Source: Candidatus Culexarchaeum nevadense (GTDB lineage: Archaea > Thermoproteota > Methanomethylicia > Culexarchaeales > Culexarchaeaceae). From it: DNA of 40,998 nucleotides. The stretch covers positions 1 to 40,998 of the forward strand of contig JANZKA010000006.1 of assembly GCA_025060975.1 (NCBI GenBank), written 5' to 3'. The translations under genes were made by a program, and so were the position numbers. The notes beneath the pieces were generated by a model. It did not search any database. It had not been told where the DNA came from and was given only the letters and a program-made list of their open reading frames with translations. Below, piece by piece: positions 9,644 to 18,055 of this stretch; position 1 is the first letter of the stretch; each line of letters begins with the position of its first letter.

Positions 9644-10488
9644 ACATGGCTGGTAAATCTATTATAGATGTCTTGGAAAATATTCCTAGAGAAGTAATAT
9701 ACACGATAGTTTTAATTGCAATGATCCTCCCATTACTACGCCCCCTCGGATTGCCTGTACCCGTATCTGAACCGATCAAGAAGTGGTATGATGCAATTGA
9801 ATCACTCCCTCCGGGATCCCTAGTTCTAATTTCACATTGCAATTTAGGTGCTTATCCAGCCTTTGACTCTATGCAAGTGGCTACATTACATCACCTCTTT
9901 AGTAGACCAGTGAAGTTAGTCTTCTTCTCCATTGATGCTACTGGCTTGGTGGTTTATGATACCTTACTTTCGAAGGTGGATCCTAAAGCTTACGGTAAAG
10001 TCTATGGTGTGGATTACTTCCATATAGGGTATATCCCTGGCGGTGAAACTGCTATGAAAGCTTTGGCAGAAGACTTCAAAGCTGCAGTACCATCAGATTA
10101 TAAGGGTACTCCCATAGATCAGATTCCAATGGCTAAAGACATAAAAGATATACGTGATTTCACTATGATTATATGTTTCACAAGTGCTGGTGAGACTTCC
10201 ATTGGTTGGATTAGGCAGTGGATTGTAGTACGACCTGAAATCAAGTATCTATGTTGTGTTCTTGATATGATGTTGCCTACTATGCGACCATATTACGAAG
10301 CTGGGCAAGTAGCTGCTCTCACAGGGTCTGCTCCAGGTGGCGAGTATGAATTCCTAATAGGTAAACCTGGTAGTGGGATTAAGAAGGCTGATGCTTTTAC
10401 AGGTGCCCAGCTCATATTACTGGTTTTCATAATCATTGGTAATATTGCATCTATTGCTAAACGTATGGGTAAGGGGGGTGTTAGGTAA
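9640..10488 (+). CDS. Membrane-anchored protein with central soluble domain (TM - soluble - TM), operon member 3
   Basis: TM VIYTIVLIAMILPLL, soluble PPGSLVLISHCNLGAYPAFDSMQVATLHHLFSRPVKLVFFSIDATGL..., C-terminal TM AQLILLVFIIIGNIASIA. True ATG is probably at 9646. Confidence 0.8.
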   Translation: MNMAGKSIIDVLENIPREVIYTIVLIAMILPLLRPLGLPVPVSEPIKKWYDAIESLPPGSLVLISHCNLGAYPAFDSMQVATLHHLFSRPVKLVFFSIDATGLVVYDTLLSKVDPKAYGKVYGVDYFHIGYIPGGETAMKALAEDFKAAVPSDYKGTPIDQIPMAKDIKDIRDFTMIICFTSAGETSIGWIRQWIVVRPEIKYLCCVLDMMLPTMRPYYEAGQVAALTGSAPGGEYEFLIGKPGSGIKKADAFTGAQLILLVFIIIGNIASIAKRMGKGGVR

Positions 10489-11138
10489 TGGCTGATATAA
10501 TAACTGAAATAATAACTGAAATTGGTATTTGGATTGCAGCTTTCTTGACAATAGCCATCGTAAGTGTAGTTTATAGAGATAACCCATTATTCAAATTTGC
10601 TGAACATACATATGTTGGCGCGGCTGCTGGGTATAGCTTTGCAGTTGCTATTGGAAACATTAGAGGTTATGGGATCGAATACCTTTATCCTACACTTAAG
10701 GATCCATGGTACATAGTACCGCTAATAATTGGTGTCTTAATGTACTTTAGGTATCATCGTACATTGTATTGGCTGTTTAGGTATGGAATAGCTATTGTTG
10801 TTGGTACTAGTGTAACAGCAGCATTCGTAAGGTCTATTGAAGCTGATGTCCTTACACAGCTTCGTAGCACTATATCAATACTCTTCACTAAAGGTGATGC
10901 TATTACAATCCTTGGAAATGTAGTTCTAGTAGTGGCATTCATAACTTCACTATACTACTTCATATTCACATTCCCATCGCTACATGCAGGTTCACTTGGA
11001 TACATTCCAAGGATTGGTAGATGGTTTATGATGATAGCTTTCGGCTACAGCTTCGCCACCACAGTCGTTACTAGGATTGATTTGTTCGTTGGGAGGCTTA
11101 ACTTCCTATTGTTCGAGTGGCTTAAACTACCTGCATAA
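10488..11138 (+). CDS. Polytopic membrane protein of unknown function (operon member 4)
   Basis: 216 aa, about 6 TM segments; NPLFKFAEHTYVGAAAGYSFAVAIGNI; ATG overlaps the preceding TAA (TAATG). Confidence 0.8.
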   Translation: MADIITEIITEIGIWIAAFLTIAIVSVVYRDNPLFKFAEHTYVGAAAGYSFAVAIGNIRGYGIEYLYPTLKDPWYIVPLIIGVLMYFRYHRTLYWLFRYGIAIVVGTSVTAAFVRSIEADVLTQLRSTISILFTKGDAITILGNVVLVVAFITSLYYFIFTFPSLHAGSLGYIPRIGRWFMMIAFGYSFATTVVTRIDLFVGRLNFLLFEWLKLPA

Positions 11139-11147
11139 AAATATCCT

Positions 11148-11162
11148 TTATTTTTTTGCTTC
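11148..11162 (+). terminator. T-rich candidate terminator of the membrane operon
   Basis: CTTTATTTTTTTGC immediately after the stop at 11138; overlaps the convergent thiDN 3' end. Confidence 0.35.
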
Positions 11163-12515
11163 AATTATTTTTATAATTTTATTGAAGACTTCTTCAGCAT
11201 TTCTACCAATAATTCTTATCATAGCTTCTTTACCAATTTCTCCACTATCATATATTACGTCTGGGATTTCACCTAAACTTGTTATTGCCTTCCTCACACC
11301 CCACTTCAAAGTTCCCCCCTCAACACTCTTTATCTCCTCTGGTTCCTCTTTCCTACTGAATTCAGCGATCTTTAATCCAGCTATTCTACATGCTTCTAAG
11401 ATTTCATCGCTATACTTTATGTTGGCAGCTGCTCTAACTTCTTCATTGAAGCTCATTGCTGATAGTATTATATTTGCTATATGTTTTGAAGCTCCAAATT
11501 TAACTTGTCCAGCTGCTCTTGGTTTACCATTAACTATGGTTATTCTTCCATCCACTGCACATATATCTTTGAAGCTTTTAGCGTTTGGTATTGCTTCACC
11601 TATATTCATTCTAACTTCTGGTATTAGTTGGGCTATCCTTTTATCTTCCTCGATTGCTTCAACAACTTTCATAACATTTCTCCATGTATTATATCTGTTG
11701 GCTTCTTCATAGATTTTAGCCATAGGGTTTACTGGTCCATGTCCTCTGCCAACTCTTATTCCATCGCTTATTGCTTTATCCATGAATTCACTTGCAATTT
11801 TAAATGCTTCTATAATTCCAATTCCTTTGGCTATTAGTGCTGTCATTGCTGCTGAGAATACGCATCCAGTTCCATGTGTACATTTACTTTCAATTCTTCT
11901 TTTCCTATATTCATGGAATTCCCCATCATAGTATAGTATATCTACAACTTCATTTCCAGTTAGATGCCCCCCCTTTATCACAACTGCTTCAACTCCCGTA
12001 GATTGTATGTCTATTGCAGCTCTCTTCATTCCGTCAATGTCCACTATATTGTATCCAGTTAGAACTTCTGCTTCAGGTATGTTTGGTGTAACAACTTTTG
12101 ATATTGGTATAAGCTTTTCCTTTAATGCTTTGATGGCTTCATCTTTTAGAAGTTTTGCGCGGGATTTTGCAATCATAACTGGATCTACAATTAAAGGTAC
12201 TCTTCTCTTAGCTATTTCTTCATAAACCACGTTTATGATATCCTCATCATATAGCATTCCAGTTTTAGCTGCATCAACCCCTATATCTTCAATTACAGCT
12301 TCTATTTGTGTTTTTACGAATTCTGGTGGTATTGGGTATACCCCCCTAACCTCCATAGTATTTTGTGCAGTTAATGCAGTTATAACTGTCATTCCATAAA
12401 CTTGGAATGCTGAGAACGTTTTTAGATCAGCTTGTATTCCAGCTCCACCACCAGAATCTGATCCAGCTATCGTTAATGCCCTGTAAATCTTCAATTCAAC
12501 ACACCAAATAATCAT
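11148..12515 (-). CDS. thiDN: Bifunctional hydroxymethylpyrimidine (phosphate) kinase / thiamine-phosphate synthase, ThiD-ThiN fusion
   Basis: ThiD: ALTIAGSDSGGGAGIQADLKTFSAFQVYGMTVITALTAQNT, DPVMIAKSRAKLL, KGGHLTGNEVVDILY, STHGTGCVFSAA-like CTHGTGCVFSAAMTALIAKG. ThiN domain: IPNAKSFKDICAVDGRITIVNGKPRAAGQVKFGASKHIANIIL. A TTG at about 12494 may be the true start. Confidence 0.95.
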   Translation of the reverse strand: MIIWCVELKIYRALTIAGSDSGGGAGIQADLKTFSAFQVYGMTVITALTAQNTMEVRGVYPIPPEFVKTQIEAVIEDIGVDAAKTGMLYDEDIINVVYEEIAKRRVPLIVDPVMIAKSRAKLLKDEAIKALKEKLIPISKVVTPNIPEAEVLTGYNIVDIDGMKRAAIDIQSTGVEAVVIKGGHLTGNEVVDILYYDGEFHEYRKRRIESKCTHGTGCVFSAAMTALIAKGIGIIEAFKIASEFMDKAISDGIRVGRGHGPVNPMAKIYEEANRYNTWRNVMKVVEAIEEDKRIAQLIPEVRMNIGEAIPNAKSFKDICAVDGRITIVNGKPRAAGQVKFGASKHIANIILSAMSFNEEVRAAANIKYSDEILEACRIAGLKIAEFSRKEEPEEIKSVEGGTLKWGVRKAITSLGEIPDVIYDSGEIGKEAMIRIIGRNAEEVFNKIIKIIEAKK

Positions 12516-12594
12516 TTGTGAAATAATTATTAAAAATCAATTGTTCCCATGCTGGAAATCTATTTAACTCTCTTATACATCATTATGTTTTAGA

Positions 12595-13419
12595 GTGTGG
12601 GAGGGTTTGACGCTCTACATACATATGCTGCTAGAATTGCTAATTTTGGTAGTATTGTCTTGGATTTCCCTCAAATTTCGATTTCTAGAACCTTCCGGTG
12701 TTGCTTCAGCCTTTATTATTGGTTTAATTGTAATCGTTTTTGGTGGTTTGGGCTGGTTTCTTTTGCTACTCTCCTTCTATTTGATTTCAAGTTTATTTAC
12801 AAAGTATAAGTATGATTTTAAGAGAGCTTTAGGGTTTGCTGAAGCTAAGGGTGGAGCTAGATCTTGGAGGAATGTTATTGGTAATGGTGGTGCAGCGGCT
12901 TTATTTGCGTTGGGTGAGGGGATATTTGGTGGTGGAATGTTTTTCGCAGCATTTCTTGGATCTATATCCACAGCTATATCTGATACTTTAGCAACTGAAA
13001 TTGGTTTGCTATATCCTGGGAAGCCTAGACTTATAACGAATTTTAAGATTGTTGAGCCAGGAGTTTCTGGTGCTATTTCACCATATGGTGAGATTGCCAT
13101 AATCTTATCTTCACTTTTAATGGGAGTTTCAGCTGCAATATTTAGTGTTGAACCTGAATTCTCATTTATTAAGGTTGTATGTATAGCTGTATTGTCTGGT
13201 TTTATAGGTTCAACTATTGATAGCCTTTTAGGGGCTACACTTCAGGCTGGATACTGGTGTGATAAGTGTAATTCATTTTCAGAGGATCCTATACATAATT
13301 GTGGTTGTGAAGCTAGATTCTTTAAGGGGGTTCGCTTCATAAATAATCATGTTGTAAACTTTGCTTCTACACTCATTGGCGGCTTTGTTGGGCTCCTCTT
13401 ATCATTAATTCTCCCTTGA
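12595..13419 (+). CDS. DUF92 family integral membrane protein (TIGR00297-type; VTE6-related)
   Basis: KGGARSWRNVIGNGGAAALFA, GSISTAISDTLATEIGLLYPGKPRLIT, GVSGAISPYGE, and C-x2-C...H-x-C-x-C near the C terminus. Confidence 0.85.
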   Translation: MWEGLTLYIHMLLELLILVVLSWISLKFRFLEPSGVASAFIIGLIVIVFGGLGWFLLLLSFYLISSLFTKYKYDFKRALGFAEAKGGARSWRNVIGNGGAAALFALGEGIFGGGMFFAAFLGSISTAISDTLATEIGLLYPGKPRLITNFKIVEPGVSGAISPYGEIAIILSSLLMGVSAAIFSVEPEFSFIKVVCIAVLSGFIGSTIDSLLGATLQAGYWCDKCNSFSEDPIHNCGCEARFFKGVRFINNHVVNFASTLIGGFVGLLLSLILP

Positions 13420-14978
13420 GATTTCCTTAACTTAACGTATATGGTTAACCCTAAAATGATGATTATAATGGTGATTAATGTTATTTTGATAGACTCCAAT
13501 GGTAATGATGGTAGTGTTTTCTCAAAGATCATATCCCTCCACTTCTTTGCATTCAATAGTATTTGTATGGTTGCCTGGTAACTTAGTATTGTGAGTTTAC
13601 GTATTTCCACGTCATCTACTGGATTGTAGAATAAGAACCAATCTACATTCAATGCATTTGTACCTCCACCATACAATTCTATTATTAACGATAGTGCTGG
13701 CCCCCCTTTAGCCATTAAACACCAATTTGCTGAACCTCCATAAATCCCCCCTCTAACTATTTCGAATCCAAATATGTTTGAGAGTATTGATGTTATGTTG
13801 GCATATACGTTTAGGTATGGGTTTACTTTATATGCTGGTATTATTATTTGTCTAACTCCTGAATGGAGGTTTACATAGAATATTATCTTCCTCTTTTGCA
13901 TTAAATCCTTTAGAGCTTTAACTTCTGGTTCACTTTCAGCCACCTCCCCCCTGTAAACTGTTGAATTGTATAGTGGTGAACCACCAGCACTCCACTCGTA
14001 ATTGAAATTCCTATTTAAGTCAACTCCATTGGCGTTGCATCTACCATCCTTCAATCTTATGCTTGGTGTGGGTGGCGAGTATTTTGACATTTCCACACCA
14101 TCTGGGTTTAGCATTGGTATTATTATTAAGGTTAGTCTCTTTAACACCCCTATGCTCTGTAATTCATTATATTCTGATAGAACTCTTTCTAGAATTGAAT
14201 ATGCAACTTTAACTCCTATAACTTCACTTCCATGCATTCCACCATCAATTAATACTACTCCATCCTCTGATTCCGAAGCCTTTATTTCGCAACACCATAT
14301 TTCTCTTCCCAATACACTTTTACCTATACTGTAAACTTTTAGTATGTTTGCATATTCCTTTTCTAACTTCATTAAGTTAAGTGTAAGTGTCTCCCAATCA
14401 AAGTATAAATCATCAAAATATTCCCTCCTAATCTTCATATTTGTTTTGTTAAGTTTTAATTGTAGTTTCCCATAACCGTCTAATCTTATTTCACCTTCAA
14501 TTAACACTCCAGTGAATGGATCGTAAATGAGCTTTTCTCCTTCATGTGATAGGATTATTGTAGTCTCATTCTTGACTATACACTTAAATGTTGTTTCATA
14601 GTTGTATACTGGTATTTCATCATTTAATTTGATACATTTCGGTATCCATAGTGGGTATATCTTCCAATCTTGGATTTCACCATATAGGAGCTTCCTGTTT
14701 GTTAAGCTGTATACCGCCCACTTTTTCAATCCATTTATATTTATACTCACATTTATTGATGGTGGTTCAGTATATTTTTCAAGGGATTTGTATGTTACGT
14801 TCATGTATCCATTGTCAGCAATAATGTATAGTGTGTAAATCCCCCCTCTAACATCCATGGATTCTAATTTGTGAATTGATACTTCTGCTGTTACTGTTGT
14901 TATTTGGGGTGTTTGTGCTATAATCATGATTAATGTGAAGATTAGTGGGAGGGTTTTTGTTTGTGTATAGCTTTTCAT
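13347..14978 (-). CDS. Secreted/membrane-anchored M14 zinc carboxypeptidase
   Basis: N-terminal signal-like segment; GGMHGSEVIGVKVAYSIL (HxxE), LNPDGVEMSKY, NGVDLNRNFNYEW, NLHSG; C-terminal TM ITLITIIIIILGLTIYVKLRK. Confidence 0.88.
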   Translation of the reverse strand: MKSYTQTKTLPLIFTLIMIIAQTPQITTVTAEVSIHKLESMDVRGGIYTLYIIADNGYMNVTYKSLEKYTEPPSINVSININGLKKWAVYSLTNRKLLYGEIQDWKIYPLWIPKCIKLNDEIPVYNYETTFKCIVKNETTIILSHEGEKLIYDPFTGVLIEGEIRLDGYGKLQLKLNKTNMKIRREYFDDLYFDWETLTLNLMKLEKEYANILKVYSIGKSVLGREIWCCEIKASESEDGVVLIDGGMHGSEVIGVKVAYSILERVLSEYNELQSIGVLKRLTLIIIPMLNPDGVEMSKYSPPTPSIRLKDGRCNANGVDLNRNFNYEWSAGGSPLYNSTVYRGEVAESEPEVKALKDLMQKRKIIFYVNLHSGVRQIIIPAYKVNPYLNVYANITSILSNIFGFEIVRGGIYGGSANWCLMAKGGPALSLIIELYGGGTNALNVDWFLFYNPVDDVEIRKLTILSYQATIQILLNAKKWRDMIFEKTLPSLPLESIKITLITIIIIILGLTIYVKLRKSQGRINDKRSPTKPPMSVEAKFTT

Positions 14979-15334
14979 CGCATATTACACCACGACCAGA
15001 ATAGATGATATTTCTTCTCCAGCTCATTATTCCAATTCAACTTTTCCTCAGCTATCATTCTCTGTATTTGGATTTTTAATTCAATGGCTTCAATGTATCT
15101 ACCACTCTTTATGGCTTCTTCAAGTTTTCTTATGATCCCTTCTTCGCTTATTGTAACTTTACCCCTTTCTCCTTCCTCTTTACGTTCCATGAGTATTCCA
15201 ACAACTTCCACAGCCTTCTTCCCACTTCTTGATGCTAGGTATAGTGCTTGTTTTTCTGAGTATGCATATACTGTTTCTATGCTTCCATCAGACATTTTCA
15301 CTCTAAATGGTGTTTTCTCCTTCTTTTCGCTCAT
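14975..15334 (-). CDS. Hypothetical protein (119 aa), coupled to the M14 gene
   Basis: TGA overlaps the M14 ATG (ATGA). N-terminal FRVKMSDGSIETVYAYSEKQALYLASRSGKKAVEVV, then a helical C terminus. Confidence 0.6.
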   Translation of the reverse strand: MSEKKEKTPFRVKMSDGSIETVYAYSEKQALYLASRSGKKAVEVVGILMERKEEGERGKVTISEEGIIRKLEEAIKSGRYIEAIELKIQIQRMIAEEKLNWNNELEKKYHLFWSWCNMR

Positions 15335-15442
15335 AGGGTTTCGAAAATATAGTTAGTCTTAAATCATTATTAATGTTTCCACAATTGTATTTAAGCTAAA
15401 ACATATATGTTTTTAATTCTCCTTATATTGTTGGTGAGGTTA

Positions 15443-16759
15443 ATGGTTAGGAATGTAATAATACTTGGTGCTGCTGGTAGAGATTTTCACAATTTCAATG
15501 TTTTCTTCAGGAGGAATCCTGAGTTTAGGGTTGTGGCTTTTACTGCAACTCAAATTCCAGGTATAGTTGGTAGAGTTTACCCTCCAGAACTTTCAGGACC
15601 TCTATATCCGAATGGTATACCAATATATCCTGAATCTGAGCTTCCAGAGCTTATTAGGAAGTTCAATGTTGATGAAGTTGTCTTTTCATATAGTGATGTA
15701 TCTCATGAACATGTTATGCATTTAGCTTCCATAGCTATGAGTTGTGGTGCATCCTTTAGACTTCTAGGCCCGAAGGATGTGATGTTGAATTCCAGTAAGC
15801 CAGTTATAGCTGTATGTGCCATTAGGACTGGTGCTGGTAAAAGTACAGTTTCAAGACGTGTATGTGATGCTCTAAAGGGTTTGGGAGTTAAGTTTGTTGT
15901 AGTTCGTCATCCAATGCCTTATGGTGATCTTAAAGCTCAAGCTGTTCAGAGGTTTGAGAAGATTGAGGATTTGGAGAGGTTTAATTGTACTATTGAAGAG
16001 AAGGAGGAGTATGAACCTCATTTACGTAGGGGTTATGTGGTTTATGCTGGAGTTGATTATGAGACTATTTTGAGGAGAGTTGAATCTGAGGCTGATGTGA
16101 TTGTTTGGGATGGTGGAAACAATGATTTCCCATTCTTCAAACCTGACTTGCTGATAGTTGTTGCTGATCCTCTTAGAGCTGGTCATGAAGACAAGTATTT
16201 CCCTGGAGAAGTTAATGCAAGGATGGCTAATGTGGTAGTCATAAATAAGGTTAATGTGGCTGATGAGAGGAACGTTAAATTGGTTGAAGAGAATGTTAGG
16301 AGACTTAATCCACATGCAATCATAATTAAAGCTGCATCTGAAGTTTATGTTGATGATCCAAGTGTAATTAAGGGTAAACGTGTATTAACCATTGAAGATG
16401 GACCTACACTTCTACATGGAGATTTAAAGTTTGGAGCTGGATATGTGGCTGCAAAAAAGTTTGGTGCATCTGAAATTGTTTCACCAAAGTCTTGTGCAGT
16501 TGGATTTATCAGGAAGGTTGTTGAGGAGAATGATCTACTATCAGTTCCAGCTCTCGGATATGGTGAAAATCAGCTTCGTGAACTTGAAGCCACTATAAAT
16601 AATGCTGATTGTGATGGAGTAGTAATAGCAACTCCCACAGATCTTAGGAGATTTATTACTATTAGAAAGCCATCTACCATGGTTAGTTTTGAGTTAAATG
16701 AAATCGAAGGTCCTTCGATAAGGAGTATAATCGAGGACTTTATATCTAAGCGTAGATAG
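15443..16759 (+). CDS. P-loop NTPase of the COG2403 / cyclic 2,3-diphosphoglycerate synthetase-like group
   Basis: Start chosen at internal MVRNVIILGAAGRDFHNFNVFFR with SD-like GGTGAGG (ORF track begins at 15407); P-loop AIRTGAGKSTVSRR; VWDGGNNDFPFFKPDLLIVVADPLRAGHE. Confidence 0.75.
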   Translation: MVRNVIILGAAGRDFHNFNVFFRRNPEFRVVAFTATQIPGIVGRVYPPELSGPLYPNGIPIYPESELPELIRKFNVDEVVFSYSDVSHEHVMHLASIAMSCGASFRLLGPKDVMLNSSKPVIAVCAIRTGAGKSTVSRRVCDALKGLGVKFVVVRHPMPYGDLKAQAVQRFEKIEDLERFNCTIEEKEEYEPHLRRGYVVYAGVDYETILRRVESEADVIVWDGGNNDFPFFKPDLLIVVADPLRAGHEDKYFPGEVNARMANVVVINKVNVADERNVKLVEENVRRLNPHAIIIKAASEVYVDDPSVIKGKRVLTIEDGPTLLHGDLKFGAGYVAAKKFGASEIVSPKSCAVGFIRKVVEENDLLSVPALGYGENQLRELEATINNADCDGVVIATPTDLRRFITIRKPSTMVSFELNEIEGPSIRSIIEDFISKRR

Positions 16760-16798
16760 ATGGTAAATGTTAAATTCTTTACATAAAATACCATTTCT

Positions 16799-18055
16799 AT
16801 GAGTTTTATGGTTGAAAAGAAGATAGTTCTCATAGTTGCTGATGGGATGGGTGATAGGTTAATTCCAAAACTTGGGAACAAAACTCCATTGGAAGTTGCA
16901 AATAAACCTGTAATGGATGAGCTGGCAAGGTTGGGTATCACTGGCATAATGGATGTTGTTGGAGTTGGGGTTCCTCCGGGAAGTGCACCTGCCAACCTTG
17001 CATTGCTCGGCTACGATCCATACAAGTATTATACTGGTAGAGGGGCTTTTGAAGCTCTTGGTTTAGGGTTAGATTTAATGCCTGGAGATGTGGCATTTAG
17101 AGCTAATTTTGCAACTGTTGACAATAATTTACATGTTTTGGATAGGAGGGCTGGGAGGAGTCTTGTGGAGGGGGATATATTGGCTGAAGCTGTGAGCAAA
17201 ATTAAGGTGGAATCTGCAAGTGATGTATCGATAATATTCAAGCGTGGCGTAGAGCATAGGGGTGTACTTGTATTGAGAGGCTCTTGTCTTTCAAAGGATG
17301 TTAGTGATATAGATCCTGAGAGGGAGGGTGTAAAGATAAATTTATCAAAGCCTTTACTGGACACTCCTGAAGCTAGGAAGACAGCTGAAATTCTTAATGA
17401 ATTCACATTAAAGAGCTTTGAAGTTTTATCAAATCATCCAGTAAATATTTCCAGAGTGGCTAGGGGTGAGAAGCCTGCAAACATAGTTTTGTGTAGAGGT
17501 GCGGGAACTATGCCAAACGTAGAGAAGTTTACTGATAGATATAAGTTGTGTGGTGTATGTATTGCAGGAATCCCGTTAATTAAGGGTGTTGCGAGGGCCA
17601 TTGGATTAGATGTTTTAAATGTTGATGGTGCTACTGGTGGATTAGATAGTGATTTCATGGCTAAAGCTAATGTTGCCATTAAATCTGCATCTAACTATGA
17701 TTTCATTTTCATTCATGTTAAGGCTCCTGATACAGCTAGTCATGATGGTTTAATTGATGAGAAGATTGAAGTTATTGAGAGGATTGATAAAATGGTTGGA
17801 AGAATATTGGATGGTTTAAGTGGATATGAGTTGTATTTAGCCATAACGGCTGATCATTGTACTCCAGTCTTATTGAGAGAGCATTCTGGGGATCCTGTTC
17901 CAGTATTGATTTATGGTCCAAATATAGTTAATGATGATGTGAATAGCTATAGTGAGAGGACTTGTATGAAGGGTGGTCTTGGACGTATAAGGGGTTTAGA
18001 TTTACTTCCAATACTTATAAACTATGCTTGTAAAGCTGCGAAATTTGGTGAGTGA
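16799..18055 (+). CDS. apgM: 2,3-bisphosphoglycerate-independent phosphoglycerate mutase, archaeal type
   Basis: IVLIVADGMGDR, SAPANLALLGYDPYKYYTGRGAFEALGLGLDL, VHVKAPDTASHDG-like IFIHVKAPDTASHDG, ITADHCTPV. Confidence 0.95.
   Translation: MSFMVEKKIVLIVADGMGDRLIPKLGNKTPLEVANKPVMDELARLGITGIMDVVGVGVPPGSAPANLALLGYDPYKYYTGRGAFEALGLGLDLMPGDVAFRANFATVDNNLHVLDRRAGRSLVEGDILAEAVSKIKVESASDVSIIFKRGVEHRGVLVLRGSCLSKDVSDIDPEREGVKINLSKPLLDTPEARKTAEILNEFTLKSFEVLSNHPVNISRVARGEKPANIVLCRGAGTMPNVEKFTDRYKLCGVCIAGIPLIKGVARAIGLDVLNVDGATGGLDSDFMAKANVAIKSASNYDFIFIHVKAPDTASHDGLIDEKIEVIERIDKMVGRILDGLSGYELYLAITADHCTPVLLREHSGDPVPVLIYGPNIVNDDVNSYSERTCMKGGLGRIRGLDLLPILINYACKAAKFGE

Noticed and set aside
9507-9842. Minus-strand 111-aa ORF (MQCEIRTRDPGGSDS...)
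   Set aside because: Antisense to operon members 2 and 3; no tRNA is present on the other strand and the plus-strand genes are coherent.
11077-11712. Plus-strand 211-aa ORF
   Set aside because: Antisense to the ThiN part of thiDN; low-complexity hydrophobic translation.
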